Assembly (NCBI GenBank): GCA_012522955.1
Contig: JAAYJK010000045.1
Coordinates: 1 to 57,676, forward strand
Length of the DNA: 57,676 nucleotides
From: Syntrophomonadaceae bacterium
GTDB lineage: Bacteria; Bacillota; Syntrophomonadia; Syntrophomonadales; Syntrophomonadaceae
Direction of reading: 5' to 3'
Shown here: piece by piece, positions 20,602 through 28,896 of the stretch
How the letters are laid out: each line of letters begins with the position of its first letter
How positions within the stretch are numbered: position 1 is the stretch's first letter
Notes under the pieces: generated by a model
The model's database searches: none
The model's input: only the letters and a program-made list of their open reading frames with translations
What the model was told of the DNA's origin: nothing
Translations under genes and position numbers: made by a program

Positions 20602-21915
20602 ATGGATTTATTTGACCGGGGAAAACAGGTGGCAGCGCCTCTGGCTTATAGAATGCGTCCTCGCACCCTGGACCAGGTAGTGGGCCAGGATCATCTTTTG
20701 GCCCCCTCTGCCCCTTTGCGTCAATTAATAGATAAAGACCAGTTACATTCCTTGATTCTATTTGGTCCCCCTGGCACTGGCAAAACCACGATTGCTGGTA
20801 TTATTGCCCATATGACTCGGGCCCATTTTGAATCCATACTGGCAGTTACTGCAGGCGTCAATGATATTCGTAAAATTGCGGCGGATGCAGCTCAAAAATT
20901 AAAGTATTATCAGCAGAAGACCATATTATTCGTGGATGAAATTCACCGTTTTAACAAAAGTCAGCAGGATGTTTTGCTTCCGTTTGTGGAAGATGGTACT
21001 CTACTGCTCATTGGAGCAACTACTGAAAATCCTCTATTTGAGCTTAATAACGCATTACTCTCTCGGCTTAAGCTATATATTCTGGAGCCTCTGCAGGAGG
21101 AAGATCTGAACCGAATAATTCAACAAGTCCTTCAGGATCAAGAACAGGGTTTGGGCCTTCAAAATATTTCTATTTCCCCAGAAGGAATTTCAGCTATTGC
21201 TTCCTTTTGTAAAGGGGATGCCCGTATGGCTCTCAATATAATAGAAACGATAGCAAATACTTATTCATATAAAGACGAACCTTTAATCGTTGATTTGGAG
21301 TTGCTGGAAAAGGTACTATCCCGTCCCCTGATAAAATATGACCGCCTGGGAGATGCGCATTATGACAGTATTTCCGCTTTTATCAAAAGCATTCGGGGTT
21401 CAGATCCGGATGCTGCTGTATTCTGGCTGGCGGTAATGCTGGAGGGAGGGGAAGATCCCATGTTTATAGCTCGGCGGCTGGTCATTCATGCGGCTGAGGA
21501 TATCGGATTGGCTGACCCGGAGGCCTTGAAACTGGCTGCTGCTGCTGCCCAGGCAGTCCAATTTATAGGTATGCCGGAAGCCAGAATACCCCTTGCCCAA
21601 GTTGCCATTTACCTGGCTACGGCCCCAAAAAGCAATAGCAGTCTTACCGCCATCGAAAAGGCTTTGACAGCGGTAAGGAAATCTAAACAGATCAAGGTTC
21701 CTTTAGCTATTGCCGATTCTTCTCATCCCCATTCCAAAAAGCTGATGCAAAAAGGAGTTGCTTATAAATATCCCCATAATTACGGGGGCTATATAAACCA
21801 GCAATACCTTCCGGAAAATATGGCAGGTACAGTTTTTTATCAGGCCGGATCAGAAGGCTATGAAGTAAAAATCCAAGAGTTTATGAAAAAATTAATTCAG
21901 AGCAGAAGTAAATAG
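20602..21915 (+). CDS. rarA: Replication-associated recombination protein A (RarA/MgsA)
   Basis: AAA+ ATPase of the clamp-loader clade that acts at stalled replication forks. The 437-residue protein has the N-terminal AYRMRPRTLDQVVGQDHLL, Walker A GPPGTGKTT, Walker B FVDEIHRFNKSQQD, sensor 1 GATTENP, and the C-terminal tetramerisation region with ALTAVRKSKQIKVPLAI and PHNYGGYINQQYLP. Length and domain order are normal. It is transcribed divergently from mnmA with its own promoter. Confidence 0.97.
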   Translation: MDLFDRGKQVAAPLAYRMRPRTLDQVVGQDHLLAPSAPLRQLIDKDQLHSLILFGPPGTGKTTIAGIIAHMTRAHFESILAVTAGVNDIRKIAADAAQKLKYYQQKTILFVDEIHRFNKSQQDVLLPFVEDGTLLLIGATTENPLFELNNALLSRLKLYILEPLQEEDLNRIIQQVLQDQEQGLGLQNISISPEGISAIASFCKGDARMALNIIETIANTYSYKDEPLIVDLELLEKVLSRPLIKYDRLGDAHYDSISAFIKSIRGSDPDAAVFWLAVMLEGGEDPMFIARRLVIHAAEDIGLADPEALKLAAAAAQAVQFIGMPEARIPLAQVAIYLATAPKSNSSLTAIEKALTAVRKSKQIKVPLAIADSSHPHSKKLMQKGVAYKYPHNYGGYINQQYLPENMAGTVFYQAGSEGYEVKIQEFMKKLIQSRSK

Positions 21916-21947
21916 AAATAGTATTAAGAGAGGTCAGGAATATTAAT

Positions 21948-22097
21948 ATGAAAAGCGAAATTATCATGGGTAATTTTATTTTTTGTCTTTTAAGGCACAT
22001 GCCGGTAATGGGTAACGATTGTCATGGCTGTGAATACATACTACAGGAAGGCGATACTTACTATTGTACCCTGGAGGAAGAAGAATCTGATAAATAA
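21948..22097 (+). CDS. Small cysteine-containing protein (49 residues), hypothetical
   Basis: A short open frame 32 bases after rarA. The C-terminal half contains NDCHGCEYILQEGDTYYC, a CxxC plus a third cysteine, followed by an acidic tail, which looks like a metal-binding knuckle rather than random translation. The N-terminal half is hydrophobic (MGNFIFCLLRHMPVMG). AGAGAGG lies 13 bases before the ATG, a poor distance, and an internal ATG at codon 7 is possible. Its stop overlaps the T-tract of the convergent trxA terminator. Confidence 0.5.
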   Translation: MKSEIIMGNFIFCLLRHMPVMGNDCHGCEYILQEGDTYYCTLEEEESDK

Positions 22098-22130
22098 AAA
22101 TATCCCGACCGAGTTACTCTGCCGGGATAT
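22095..22130 (-). terminator. trxA terminator
   Basis: An 8-bp perfect stem ATATCCCG / CGGGATAT with a 15-base loop. On the minus strand it is followed by TTTTTATTT and lies 28 bases past the trxA stop. Confidence 0.85.
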
Positions 22131-22157
22131 AATGTACGAAACCTATATAGCAATAGT

Positions 22158-22484
22158 CTATCCAATTACTTCTTCTATTACTTTTTGCAATTGAGCTTTG
22201 CCCTGAGCTCCTACTATTCTTTTGACTTCTTCCCCACCCTTGAAAAAGGACAGGGTAGGAATAGACCTTATTCCATATTGCAGGGCCAGAGCCTGATTTT
22301 CGTCTACATTAATTTTAGCTACCCTTATTTTTCCCTGGTTATCCTCGGCCAGGTTTTCTACCACCGGGCTCACCATCCTACAGGGTCCACACCAGGGCGC
22401 CCAAAAATCAATAAGTACCGGCAGTTCAGATTTTAATACTTCTTTATCGAAATTGCTGCTGTTAATATCTTTGATATTTGACAT
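22158..22484 (-). CDS. trxA: Thioredoxin
   Basis: Typical 108-residue thioredoxin for protein disulfide reduction in the cytoplasm. It has the active site WAPWCGPCRMVSP, the buried-acid segment IDFWAPW, and the cis-proline region YGIRSIPTLSFFKGG. A TAAGGAGGGATTAAT ribosome site precedes the ATG. It is transcribed alone on the minus strand, divergent from the NifX-like gene, and no thioredoxin reductase is beside it. Confidence 0.97.
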   Translation of the reverse strand: MSNIKDINSSNFDKEVLKSELPVLIDFWAPWCGPCRMVSPVVENLAEDNQGKIRVAKINVDENQALALQYGIRSIPTLSFFKGGEEVKRIVGAQGKAQLQKVIEEVIG

Positions 22485-22687
22485 ATTAATCCCTCCTTAA
22501 TTTGACCCAGCATTTGTCTCGATACATATATTCTTTTTTGTATTATCAGCATAGCATAAATTATTAACCCTATGCGAAAAATAACATATTATTGTTTATA
22601 TTGTCAATCAAGTCTACTATCTATTAACTATTATGGCTATGATAGTATGATAATAAACACGAAAATTAAGTGTTCTCCTTAAGCTTG

Positions 22688-22714
22688 TTGACATATGCCC
22701 ATTATTTCTATAAT
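22688..22714 (+). promoter_or_regulatory. Probable promoter of the NifX-like gene
   Basis: A consensus TTGACA at 22688 is followed by TATAAT at 22709 with a short 15-base spacer; an overlapping TAATAT at 17 bases could serve instead. It lies about 60 bases upstream of the gene. Confidence 0.5.
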
Positions 22715-22771
22715 ATAAACTTGGAGTCAGGAAAAATTGATGAATTAGATAATTTATAAGGAGTGAAAGGT

Positions 22772-23128
22772 ATGAGATTAGCCATAGCTAGAACTGGCGA
22801 TGAAGCTGCCCAGCATTTCGGGCACTGTGATAACTTCGTTATATACGATTTAGAGGACAATAAAGTCATTAGTCAAACGGTTTTACAGAACCCGGGGCAT
22901 GCTCCCGGAGTACTGCCGCCATTTTTGCATCAGCAGGGAGTTCACGTAGTTATTGCTGGAGGCATGGGACAGCGGGCCCGAGACTTATTCTCTGAAAACA
23001 ATATTCAAACTATTACCGGCCTGGCTGGCAGTGTAGATCAGATCCTGGCAGCTTATTTAACTAATACTCTGCAGGCTAGCAATGAAACCTGTTCCCATGA
23101 AGAGCATGATCATGAATGTCATAACTAG
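22772..23128 (+). CDS. NifX/NifB-type dinitrogenase iron-molybdenum cofactor biosynthesis domain protein
   Basis: A 118-residue protein consisting of one NifX-like domain: MRLAIARTGDEAAQHFGHCDNF, a central VHVVIAGGMGQRARDLF and LAGSVDQILAAYL. The C-terminus carries a Cys/His cluster (CSHEEHDHECHN) that suggests metal binding. Stand-alone members of this family in anaerobes are often near Mrp/ParA-type iron-sulfur carriers and are thought to hold Fe-S or metal clusters. The ATG at 22772 follows AAGGAG by eight bases. No nitrogenase gene is present, so a nitrogen-fixation role is not implied. Confidence 0.88.
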   Translation: MRLAIARTGDEAAQHFGHCDNFVIYDLEDNKVISQTVLQNPGHAPGVLPPFLHQQGVHVVIAGGMGQRARDLFSENNIQTITGLAGSVDQILAAYLTNTLQASNETCSHEEHDHECHN

Positions 23129-23274
23129 AGCATGAAGATCTGCCACTTACAGTCCAGCTGTTCTCGTCCAGCAGTATTATCCCTGCTAGACTACGAAAAT
23201 CTGTAGCATAAGTTCCCTACTGATACCTGCCCAGCTGGCGGTAATTCCATAGTAACCCGCACTATATAGTTAAT

Positions 23275-23304
23275 AAAACCCCGATAATAATTTATCGGGG
23301 TTTT
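23275..23304. terminator. Bidirectional terminator between the NifX-like gene and a 34-residue peptide gene
   Basis: AAAACCCCGATAA is mirrored by TTATCGGGGTTTT, giving at least 11 bp of stem with a very short loop and T-runs on both strands. It separates two convergent genes. The stretch 23129-23274 has no recognisable gene. Confidence 0.85.
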
Positions 23305-23331
23305 AATCTATCTCATACCTCCTGCTCAGCC

Positions 23332-23436
23332 TTACCAAAGCAGGTAATATATGGCTGCGGCTATGCCCACTGAAACTAAAGCCCAGATCAGCATTCGCAG
23401 CAGATCATTTTTGACTTGTTTTGACAGTTCTTCCAT
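23332..23436 (-). CDS. 34-residue single-helix membrane peptide
   Basis: A very short open frame with an excellent ribosome site (GAGGAGG, seven bases before ATG) and a terminator about 30 bases past its stop. The peptide has a charged N-terminus (MEELSKQVKNDLLR) and one hydrophobic helix (MLIWALVSVGIAAAIYYLLW). This is the profile of small regulatory or complex-stabilising membrane proteins. No homolog is recognised. A consensus -10 box lies about 35 bases upstream. Independent start, stop, promoter and terminator signals support it as a real gene. Confidence 0.75.
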   Translation of the reverse strand: MEELSKQVKNDLLRMLIWALVSVGIAAAIYYLLW

Positions 23437-23471
23437 TAAGATTCCTCCTCATATGGTGATACTTCCCTATT

Positions 23472-23497
23472 ATTATACCACAAAGCTTAATTAAGCT
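23472..23497 (-). promoter_or_regulatory. -10 box and palindrome upstream of the 34-residue peptide gene
   Basis: On the minus strand TATAAT lies at 23477-23472. Immediately upstream the 14-base perfect palindrome AGCTTAATTAAGCT (23484-23497) covers the spacer and -35 position, where no good -35 hexamer is seen. It could be an operator or activator site. Confidence 0.45.
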
Positions 23498-23730
23498 GGC
23501 ATTGACTTATCGATCCCCAAATCAAACATTTTCTCCCAGGTCAATGTCTATTATTGACAGATGAGTGTTCAATTTGTCTGAATTATATGTTTATTGCAAT
23601 ATATATTACTCTATCGTTGTATATCGTGTTTTTGCGGCAGGATTTTAGAATATGGATCTAGAATATCATCTGTGAGTGGTTATGGTTGCTAAGGTAGTAT
23701 GGGGAAATGTGTTAAAAGGGGGATTATTTT

Positions 23731-24957
23731 ATGCCAATTAATGAAGTGGTAATGGTTAGCGCTTGCAGAACGCCTATAGGTGATTATGGCGGAACTTTGC
23801 AAGGAGTAAAAGCTAACGATCTATCCAAACTGGTTGCTAGTGAGGCAGTTAAAAGAGCTGGTATCGAAGCGTCTATGATCGATGAACTGGTTCTGGGTAT
23901 GTGCCTGCATCATGGCAATGGTTCCTGTCCGGCTCGTATAGTAGCTATTGAATCCGGCCTGCCTGATCGCTCATCAGCGGTCATGGTCAACCAAAACTGT
24001 GCCTCTGCCATGCGGGCAGTAGAAATCGCCGCCCACAACCTGATGCTGGGCAAGACCGAGATCGCTATTGTAGTTGGTACTGAGAGCATGAGCAATATAC
24101 CTTATATCGTACAGAATGGCCGGTGGGGCTATAGGATGGGCGATGGCAAATTCCAGGATCCCATGTTGTCAGACGGTTTGGTCTGCAAACTGGCCGGCGG
24201 GGTTCACATGGGCGTAACTGCTGAGAATATTGCAGAACAGTATGGTATCAACCGGGAAGAATGTGATGCACTGGCACTGATCAGCCATACCCGGGCGGTT
24301 GCAGCTAATGATGAAGGCCGTTTTAAACGGGAGATCGTCCCCGTAAGTGTTAAGAAGGGCAAAAAGGAAATTGTATTTGATGCTGATGAACATCCCATCC
24401 GGGGAGCCAGCTTGGAAGCCATGGCCCGCCTATCTCCTGCCTTCAAAAAGGGTGGGGTGGTAACAGCGGCTAATGCCTCCGGCTTAAATGACGCTTCTGC
24501 TGCGGCGGTATTTATGACCAAGCAAAAAGCGGAAGAGCTAGGCATCAAGCCCCTGATGAAACTAGTCAATATTTGCTGCGAAGGTGTGGAAGCCAGGGTT
24601 ATGGGACTGGGTCCGGCTAGAGCTATCCCCAAAGTGCTTAAACAAGCCGGCATGAACTTCGATCAGGTGGAATACTGGGAAATAAATGAAGCCTTTGCCG
24701 CTCAGGTACTCGGGGTGGGCAGGATGATCAAGGAAGAAGCTGGTATTGAGTTAAATATCGGCACACTGGATAAACCCGGCAACGTCAATAATAATGGATC
24801 CGGAATTGGCTTGGGCCATCCAGTTGGCTGCACCGGCTTGAGAATCATTGTTAGCCTTTATCATGAATTGGAAAGACTGGGAGCCACAACCGGCGGAGCA
24901 TCCCTGTGCGTGGGTGGCGGTGCTGCAATGGCTTCCCTGTGGACCCGGGATATTTAA
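23731..24957 (+). CDS. Thiolase (acetyl-CoA C-acetyltransferase family)
   Basis: Thiolase that either condenses two acetyl-CoA or cleaves 3-ketoacyl-CoA in beta-oxidation. The 408-residue protein has the acyl-enzyme cysteine in VNQNCASAMRA, the NEAFAAQ motif, the catalytic GHPVGCTG, and the C-terminal CVGGGAAMAS containing the usual cysteine context. It has its own gene unit with AAAAGGGGG before the ATG and a terminator after it. For a syntrophic butyrate oxidiser the cleavage direction would be the likely one, but direction cannot be read from sequence. A TTGACA at 23554 may be part of its promoter. Confidence 0.93.
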   Translation: MPINEVVMVSACRTPIGDYGGTLQGVKANDLSKLVASEAVKRAGIEASMIDELVLGMCLHHGNGSCPARIVAIESGLPDRSSAVMVNQNCASAMRAVEIAAHNLMLGKTEIAIVVGTESMSNIPYIVQNGRWGYRMGDGKFQDPMLSDGLVCKLAGGVHMGVTAENIAEQYGINREECDALALISHTRAVAANDEGRFKREIVPVSVKKGKKEIVFDADEHPIRGASLEAMARLSPAFKKGGVVTAANASGLNDASAAAVFMTKQKAEELGIKPLMKLVNICCEGVEARVMGLGPARAIPKVLKQAGMNFDQVEYWEINEAFAAQVLGVGRMIKEEAGIELNIGTLDKPGNVNNNGSGIGLGHPVGCTGLRIIVSLYHELERLGATTGGASLCVGGGAAMASLWTRDI

Positions 24958-25003
24958 TCCTTTGCCCCCCAAGCGGGGATGTAATCCTTCTAGTATAATT
25001 GCA

Positions 25004-25030
25004 AGCAGCAGGTTCACCTGCTGCTTTTTT
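25004..25030 (+). terminator. Thiolase terminator
   Basis: A 10-bp perfect stem AGCAGCAGGT / ACCTGCTGCT with a two-base loop is followed by six T. It lies 47 bases past the thiolase stop. Confidence 0.9.
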
Positions 25031-25186
25031 AAATCGGACGAAGCTGACTATAAACTTAGGATAAATAAGGTCTTATAATAAATGGTGTTTGTTCGTTTAT
25101 ACTTATGCTCAAGAAGCTGTCCCTGAGCCTAGACTGCTGCCCCAATTGGCTACCCCTACACTATATATAAACTGGAGGTGTTTATT

Positions 25187-25858
25187 GTGAAATCACTGTT
25201 ACTGCTGTCTCCTCATCCCCGCCAAGGCAAAACCACCATCGGGGTTAATCTGGCGGTGGGCTTAACCCGCTTGGGATACAAAACCCTGCTGCTGGAATGC
25301 GGTGACCCTTCTTTATTAAGGCTATGGTTTGACCTGCCCCAGGATAGCCAGGGGGTGCAGCACCCAAGGCCTGAGATGGGAATTGATCTACTCCTTATTT
25401 CTGATTATTCCTATGAGCTGGACCGATTGGCCTCCTATGACTGTATAGTAATAGATACCAGTGAAGACTATATCCAATATAAGCAGCTTATAGATCAGGC
25501 TACTCTTATAGCAGCCTGTACTGATTTGAGAGCAGATGATGCCCATGATATACCGGCCTTGGAGCAGGAGATAAGCCGGGTTAGATCCAGACAGCCGGCC
25601 ATAGATATCATCATTCCTAATATAATTAATACTAAAGAATGGAGCCATAATAGCCAGGTACTGTTCAATCTGATGGATTCCTGGGGAGAAGATAGAATAG
25701 CTGATATGATACCTAAATGAAGCGCTATTTACGACCTTCCCCGGGTCGGGAAGCATATCTGGCAGCTGCCGGAACAGTATCTTAACCGACAAAAAGTCTT
25801 TGATCGTCTGGTACAAGGGATACACTCCGCCTGTTATCCTAGTGGAGATAAACCGTGA
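25187..25858 (+). CDS. ParA/MinD-like ATPase-fold protein with an in-frame TGA at codon 178 (possible selenoprotein or nonsense mutation)
   Basis: P-loop protein of the MinD/ParA type. GTG at 25187 follows GGAGG by eight bases. The P-loop SPHPRQGKTTIGVNLAVG lacks the signature first lysine of deviant Walker A proteins, and a second motif reads YDCIVIDTSEDY. The frame meets TGA at 25718-25720 (codon 178, after DMIPK) and continues open for 45 more codons (SAIYDLPRVGKHIWQLPEQY and onward) to a TGA at 25856. In MinD-like relatives I expect a cysteine near this point, in an IPxC..I.DLP context. A 6-bp hairpin with GGU in its loop follows the TGA at selenocysteine-insertion distance. Either the TGA is read as selenocysteine, or the gene carries a late nonsense mutation; the 177-residue product may still fold. 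Confidence 0.7.
25736..25753 (+). promoter_or_regulatory. SECIS-like hairpin after the in-frame TGA of the ParA-like gene
   Basis: CTTCCC (25736-25741) and GGGAAG (25748-25753) form a 6-bp perfect stem around the loop CGGGTC, which contains GGU. It begins 16 bases after the TGA. The E. coli fdhF element has a similar stem size, loop and distance with AGGUCU in the loop. Activity is inferred only. The alternative pairing CGACC/GGTCG competes with it. Confidence 0.45.
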
Positions 25859-25898
25859 TTATATGCCAGCAACGTCTGCCACTAGCCCCTTTGAGATT

Positions 25899-26771
25899 TC
25901 AATAAAAAACCAGCCGCCCTTCCTGCACAGCTATTTGCACTCGTCCCGTATTGTGTAAGAAGGCGGCATAGGCTGAGGTGCTAATTAGCAAACGAAAGTA
26001 GTTCTTCTTATTAACTTTTACCCCCTTATCAGCCAATCTACTCACCATTTCCTCCCGGGTACAGCCTTTACCGATTATAGTTGCCAATAAGTCCAGGTTG
26101 TTATTTAAAAGCTCCTGATTGCTTTGGATTACAGCTTCCCCGTTATCCAGTAGCCCTCCATGAGACAAGTATATTAATTGGCTCTGTTTTAATATTTCCA
26201 GAGTCTTAAACTGACTTTCAATATCCTCCAGGTGATAAAAGCCCGATTGGGCTATGATCTTTTTATCCACCAAACTATCGCCGGCAAATAATACCTTATC
26301 AGGAGTCTCTATCCCAATATGACCTAGACTATGCCCTGGCAGCTTCCGTATTTGCATCTTTTCACCCTGAAACTCCAGCTCATCACCTTGGATAACTGTA
26401 TTAATGGTGCCAGAAGGAACCGTGTAGTATTTATTCTTGAATTCCAGCATAGGCACTGAATGATATAAAGAATAGGCAGCCAGGACCGGGTGGTTAAGGT
26501 AAGCTGCTTCCAGGGAGGAGGTGTATATCCTGCAGCCGGAACTATCCTGCAGATACTTATTGCCTCCAGAGTGGTCACCATGCGAATGAGTATTAATTAT
26601 GGCTTGCAGCTTCCACCCCTGTTGTTCAATAATTCTCAAGGTCCGACTAGCATATACCTGACTGGCACCGCTATCAATCAATATGCACTCCTGATTGGGC
26701 AGTACATATATGCCAACTGAACTAGGGTAATGAATGGCATAGGTTCGACCACCAATTTTTTCTAATCTCAC
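25899..26771 (-). CDS. Metallo-beta-lactamase-fold hydrolase
   Basis: Zinc-dependent hydrolase of 290 residues. The metal ligands are in THSHGDHSGGNKYL, LPGHSLGHIG and AGDSLVDKK, and a final histidine in YLSHGGLLDNG. The C-terminal region (about 215-290) is a helical domain as in the glyoxalase II / RNase-unrelated MBL subfamilies. The substrate is unknown. The gene stands alone between the ParA-like gene (convergent) and the folD terminator. Confidence 0.88.
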   Translation of the reverse strand: MRLEKIGGRTYAIHYPSSVGIYVLPNQECILIDSGASQVYASRTLRIIEQQGWKLQAIINTHSHGDHSGGNKYLQDSSGCRIYTSSLEAAYLNHPVLAAYSLYHSVPMLEFKNKYYTVPSGTINTVIQGDELEFQGEKMQIRKLPGHSLGHIGIETPDKVLFAGDSLVDKKIIAQSGFYHLEDIESQFKTLEILKQSQLIYLSHGGLLDNGEAVIQSNQELLNNNLDLLATIIGKGCTREEMVSRLADKGVKVNKKNYFRLLISTSAYAAFLHNTGRVQIAVQEGRLVFY

Positions 26772-26800
26772 TCTTTCTGCTCCTCTATTACTTTCAAATT

Positions 26801-26829
26801 AAAAGGACCTCTCTTGGGGGGAGGTCCTC
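26801..26829 (-). terminator. Terminator of the murI-folD operon
   Basis: An 8-bp perfect stem AGGACCTC / GAGGTCCT with a nine-base loop is followed on the minus strand by TTTTAATTT. It lies 26 bases past the folD stop. Confidence 0.85.
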
Positions 26830-26854
26830 AGCAGGTATTAGAACATCCCTGGCC

Positions 26855-27727
26855 CTAGCCGGGTTGTTGCATATAGACTGCATCAACCGTGTTCTTCATT
26901 AGCAGAGCAGTAGTAACTGATCCTACTCCGCCGGGAACGGGAGTTATATAGCTGGCTCGGGCTGCTGCTGCTTCGAATTCAACGTCCCCCACCATTTTGC
27001 CTTTTTCCTCGTTAATTCCAGCGTCGATTACAATGGCTCCCTCTTTGATCCAGGATCCTTTTACAAATCCGGGTACTCCCAATGCCGCTACTACAATATC
27101 CGCCCTGGCCACATGTGATTCCAGTTTTCCCGTCCTGGAGGTAAAAGAATGGCAAATAGTTATCGTAGTGTTTTCTGCCAAAAGCAGCATACTCACTGGT
27201 TTTCCTACTATGTTGCTGCGTCCTATAACCGCAACTTCCTTTCCTTTCAGGTCTACTCCGGTTGATTTGATCAATTCCGTAATGGCTAAAGCAGTGCAGG
27301 GTTTCAATCCCCGAGCCCCTAAAAACATGGCCCCCATATTGTGGGGAGTAACCCCTTCCACATCCTTGGCACTGCTTATACTCCATTGCATCTCACTAAC
27401 TGCAAGGTGTTTCGGTAAAGGAAGATTTATTATCAAGCCATGTATGTCCGGGTCCCGGTTTATCTCTTCAATAACTCCCAGCATTTCCTCCCGGGAAATA
27501 TTCTCGTTAAGCTGCCTGGATTCATACTTAAGCCCTACCTTTTCAGCGGTACGCCTTTGATTTTCCAAATAATATCTGGAGGCAGGGTCGGCACCTACTT
27601 CAATGGTACATAAACAGGGATAAATCCCCCTTTCCTTTAGCTTTTGCAGGCCTTTGGCAGTCTCGGCCAGAATACTATCTGCCAAGGGCTTCCCCTTTAA
27701 CAACTTGGATGTAATATCACCAGTCAT
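26855..27727 (-). CDS. folD: Bifunctional methylenetetrahydrofolate dehydrogenase/cyclohydrolase FolD
   Basis: Interconverts 5,10-methylene- and 10-formyl-tetrahydrofolate. The 290-residue product has YYLENQRRTAEKVGL with the catalytic Lys region, the INLPLPKHL motif, the Rossmann motif VIGRSNIVGKPVSMLL, and the C-terminal ITPVPGGVGSVTTALLM. AGGAGG lies six bases before the ATG at 27727; an upstream in-frame ATG would add an unlikely 22-residue leader. In anaerobes the enzyme serves one-carbon flow and, in acetogens, the Wood-Ljungdahl methyl branch. It is the last gene of the run that begins at murI. Confidence 0.96.
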   Translation of the reverse strand: MTGDITSKLLKGKPLADSILAETAKGLQKLKERGIYPCLCTIEVGADPASRYYLENQRRTAEKVGLKYESRQLNENISREEMLGVIEEINRDPDIHGLIINLPLPKHLAVSEMQWSISSAKDVEGVTPHNMGAMFLGARGLKPCTALAITELIKSTGVDLKGKEVAVIGRSNIVGKPVSMLLLAENTTITICHSFTSRTGKLESHVARADIVVAALGVPGFVKGSWIKEGAIVIDAGINEEKGKMVGDVEFEAAAARASYITPVPGGVGSVTTALLMKNTVDAVYMQQPG

Positions 27728-27792
27728 CTTCTTCCTCCTATATTCAGGATAATACTTTTTAACCCCCCCCCAGGGCCACAAGCAACTATCCA

Positions 27793-28269
27793 TTATATTT
27801 CCAAGCCCATCACTTCAGGTTTAAAAACCCCATTCCCAGCTTCCAGCACAATAAAGCTCCCCTGAGATCCTATACGAGGTAAGCTGGGACTACCGGGATT
27901 GAGCAGCCAGATTCCTTCCTGTAACTCACAAGAGGGAATATGAGTATGCCCAAAAACCACCACCTGAGCTCCTATTTCCAATCCATGATAATAAATGTGG
28001 TTCAATGTGTGTTTAACCTTGTGTTGATGACCATGCAGAATACAGAAACGATAGTCGGCCAAATCCAATACCTCTACCGCTTTACCTTTTACAACCGGGT
28101 CGCAATTCCCCCTGACCCCGGTAAAGCTTATACCCAAGCCCTTGGCTAGCCTCTTCCCATCGGTATAGAAATCTCCGGTATGGATTAAATAATCGGGTTT
28201 TAATCGCTGCAAGTGACATCTTATCCCATCTATTCGGCCATGGGTATCACCAGTAATAGCGATCCGCAT
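27793..28269 (-). CDS. YfcE/MJ0936-family metallophosphoesterase
   Basis: Binuclear-metal phosphodiesterase of 158 residues. Ligand motifs are seen in order: ITGDTHG, LIHTGDFYTDG, GVRGNCDPV, ILHGHQHKV and VVFGHTHIP, followed by LLNPGSPSLPR, which is typical of the family. The natural substrate is not known. It lies in an operon between rdgB and folD. The 65-base gap to folD contains a run of nine C on the plus strand. Confidence 0.92.
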   Translation of the reverse strand: MRIAITGDTHGRIDGIRCHLQRLKPDYLIHTGDFYTDGKRLAKGLGISFTGVRGNCDPVVKGKAVEVLDLADYRFCILHGHQHKVKHTLNHIYYHGLEIGAQVVVFGHTHIPSCELQEGIWLLNPGSPSLPRIGSQGSFIVLEAGNGVFKPEVMGLEI

Positions 28270-28292
28270 TCATAGTCCCTCTTCTCTATTTT

Positions 28293-28895
28293 TTATAAGC
28301 CCAGGAATCTGCCCAGGATGGGCTGGCATTTTTTTAAGGCATGGGCCCGATGGCTGATGGTATTCTTGATCCTGGCCGGTAATTCCCCAAAGCTCTGGTC
28401 ATAGCCTTCCGGAATAAACAAGGGATCGTAGCCGAAACCTCCCCCGCCGCTCAGAGCCAGGGCAATTTTTCCCTCACATACTCCGCATACGCTTTCTAAT
28501 TCTCCAGCTGGGGTGCTGATGGCTATAACACAAATAAAGCGTGCCGTTCGACTGCCTACCTTAATATTTTTCATCATATCCAGCAGTTTTTCATTGTTCT
28601 CTTGGTCAGTGGCTTCTTCTCCGGCAAAACGAGCCGAGTAGATTCCCGGTTTGCCCTCCAGGGCATCGACTACCAGCCCAGAGTCATCGGCCAAACATGT
28701 GTAGCCGCTTAATGCTGCGGTTTCCCTGGCTTTTTTGACCGCGTTTTCTTCAAAACTGGATCCGTCTTCGATTATTTCCGGTATATGTTCAATATCCTCC
28801 AGAGTCAAAACCTGGATCCCGGGATTATCCAGCAATTCTTGCAGTTCAAGCTTCTTTTTCTTATTGCGGGTGGCCAGTAAGAGTTTATTAGCCAT
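28293..28895 (-). CDS. rdgB: dITP/XTP pyrophosphatase RdgB (HAM1 family)
   Basis: House-cleaning nucleotidase that removes deaminated purine triphosphates. The 200-residue protein starts LLLATRNKKKKLELQELL, has EIIEDGSSFEENAVKKA, CLADDSGLVVDALEGKPG, YSARFAGEEATD, GGFGYDPLFIPEG and the C-terminal ISHRAHALKK. All family landmarks are present. It starts two bases after the rph stop, an arrangement of rph and rdgB that is common in Firmicutes. Confidence 0.96.
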   Translation of the reverse strand: MANKLLLATRNKKKKLELQELLDNPGIQVLTLEDIEHIPEIIEDGSSFEENAVKKARETAALSGYTCLADDSGLVVDALEGKPGIYSARFAGEEATDQENNEKLLDMMKNIKVGSRTARFICVIAISTPAGELESVCGVCEGKIALALSGGGGFGYDPLFIPEGYDQSFGELPARIKNTISHRAHALKKCQPILGRFLGL

Positions 28896-28896
28896 A

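Noticed and set aside
27760-27772. Run of nine C near the folD start as a phase-variation tract
   Set aside because: The chosen folD start lies downstream of the run with its own ribosome site, so length changes would not alter the protein.
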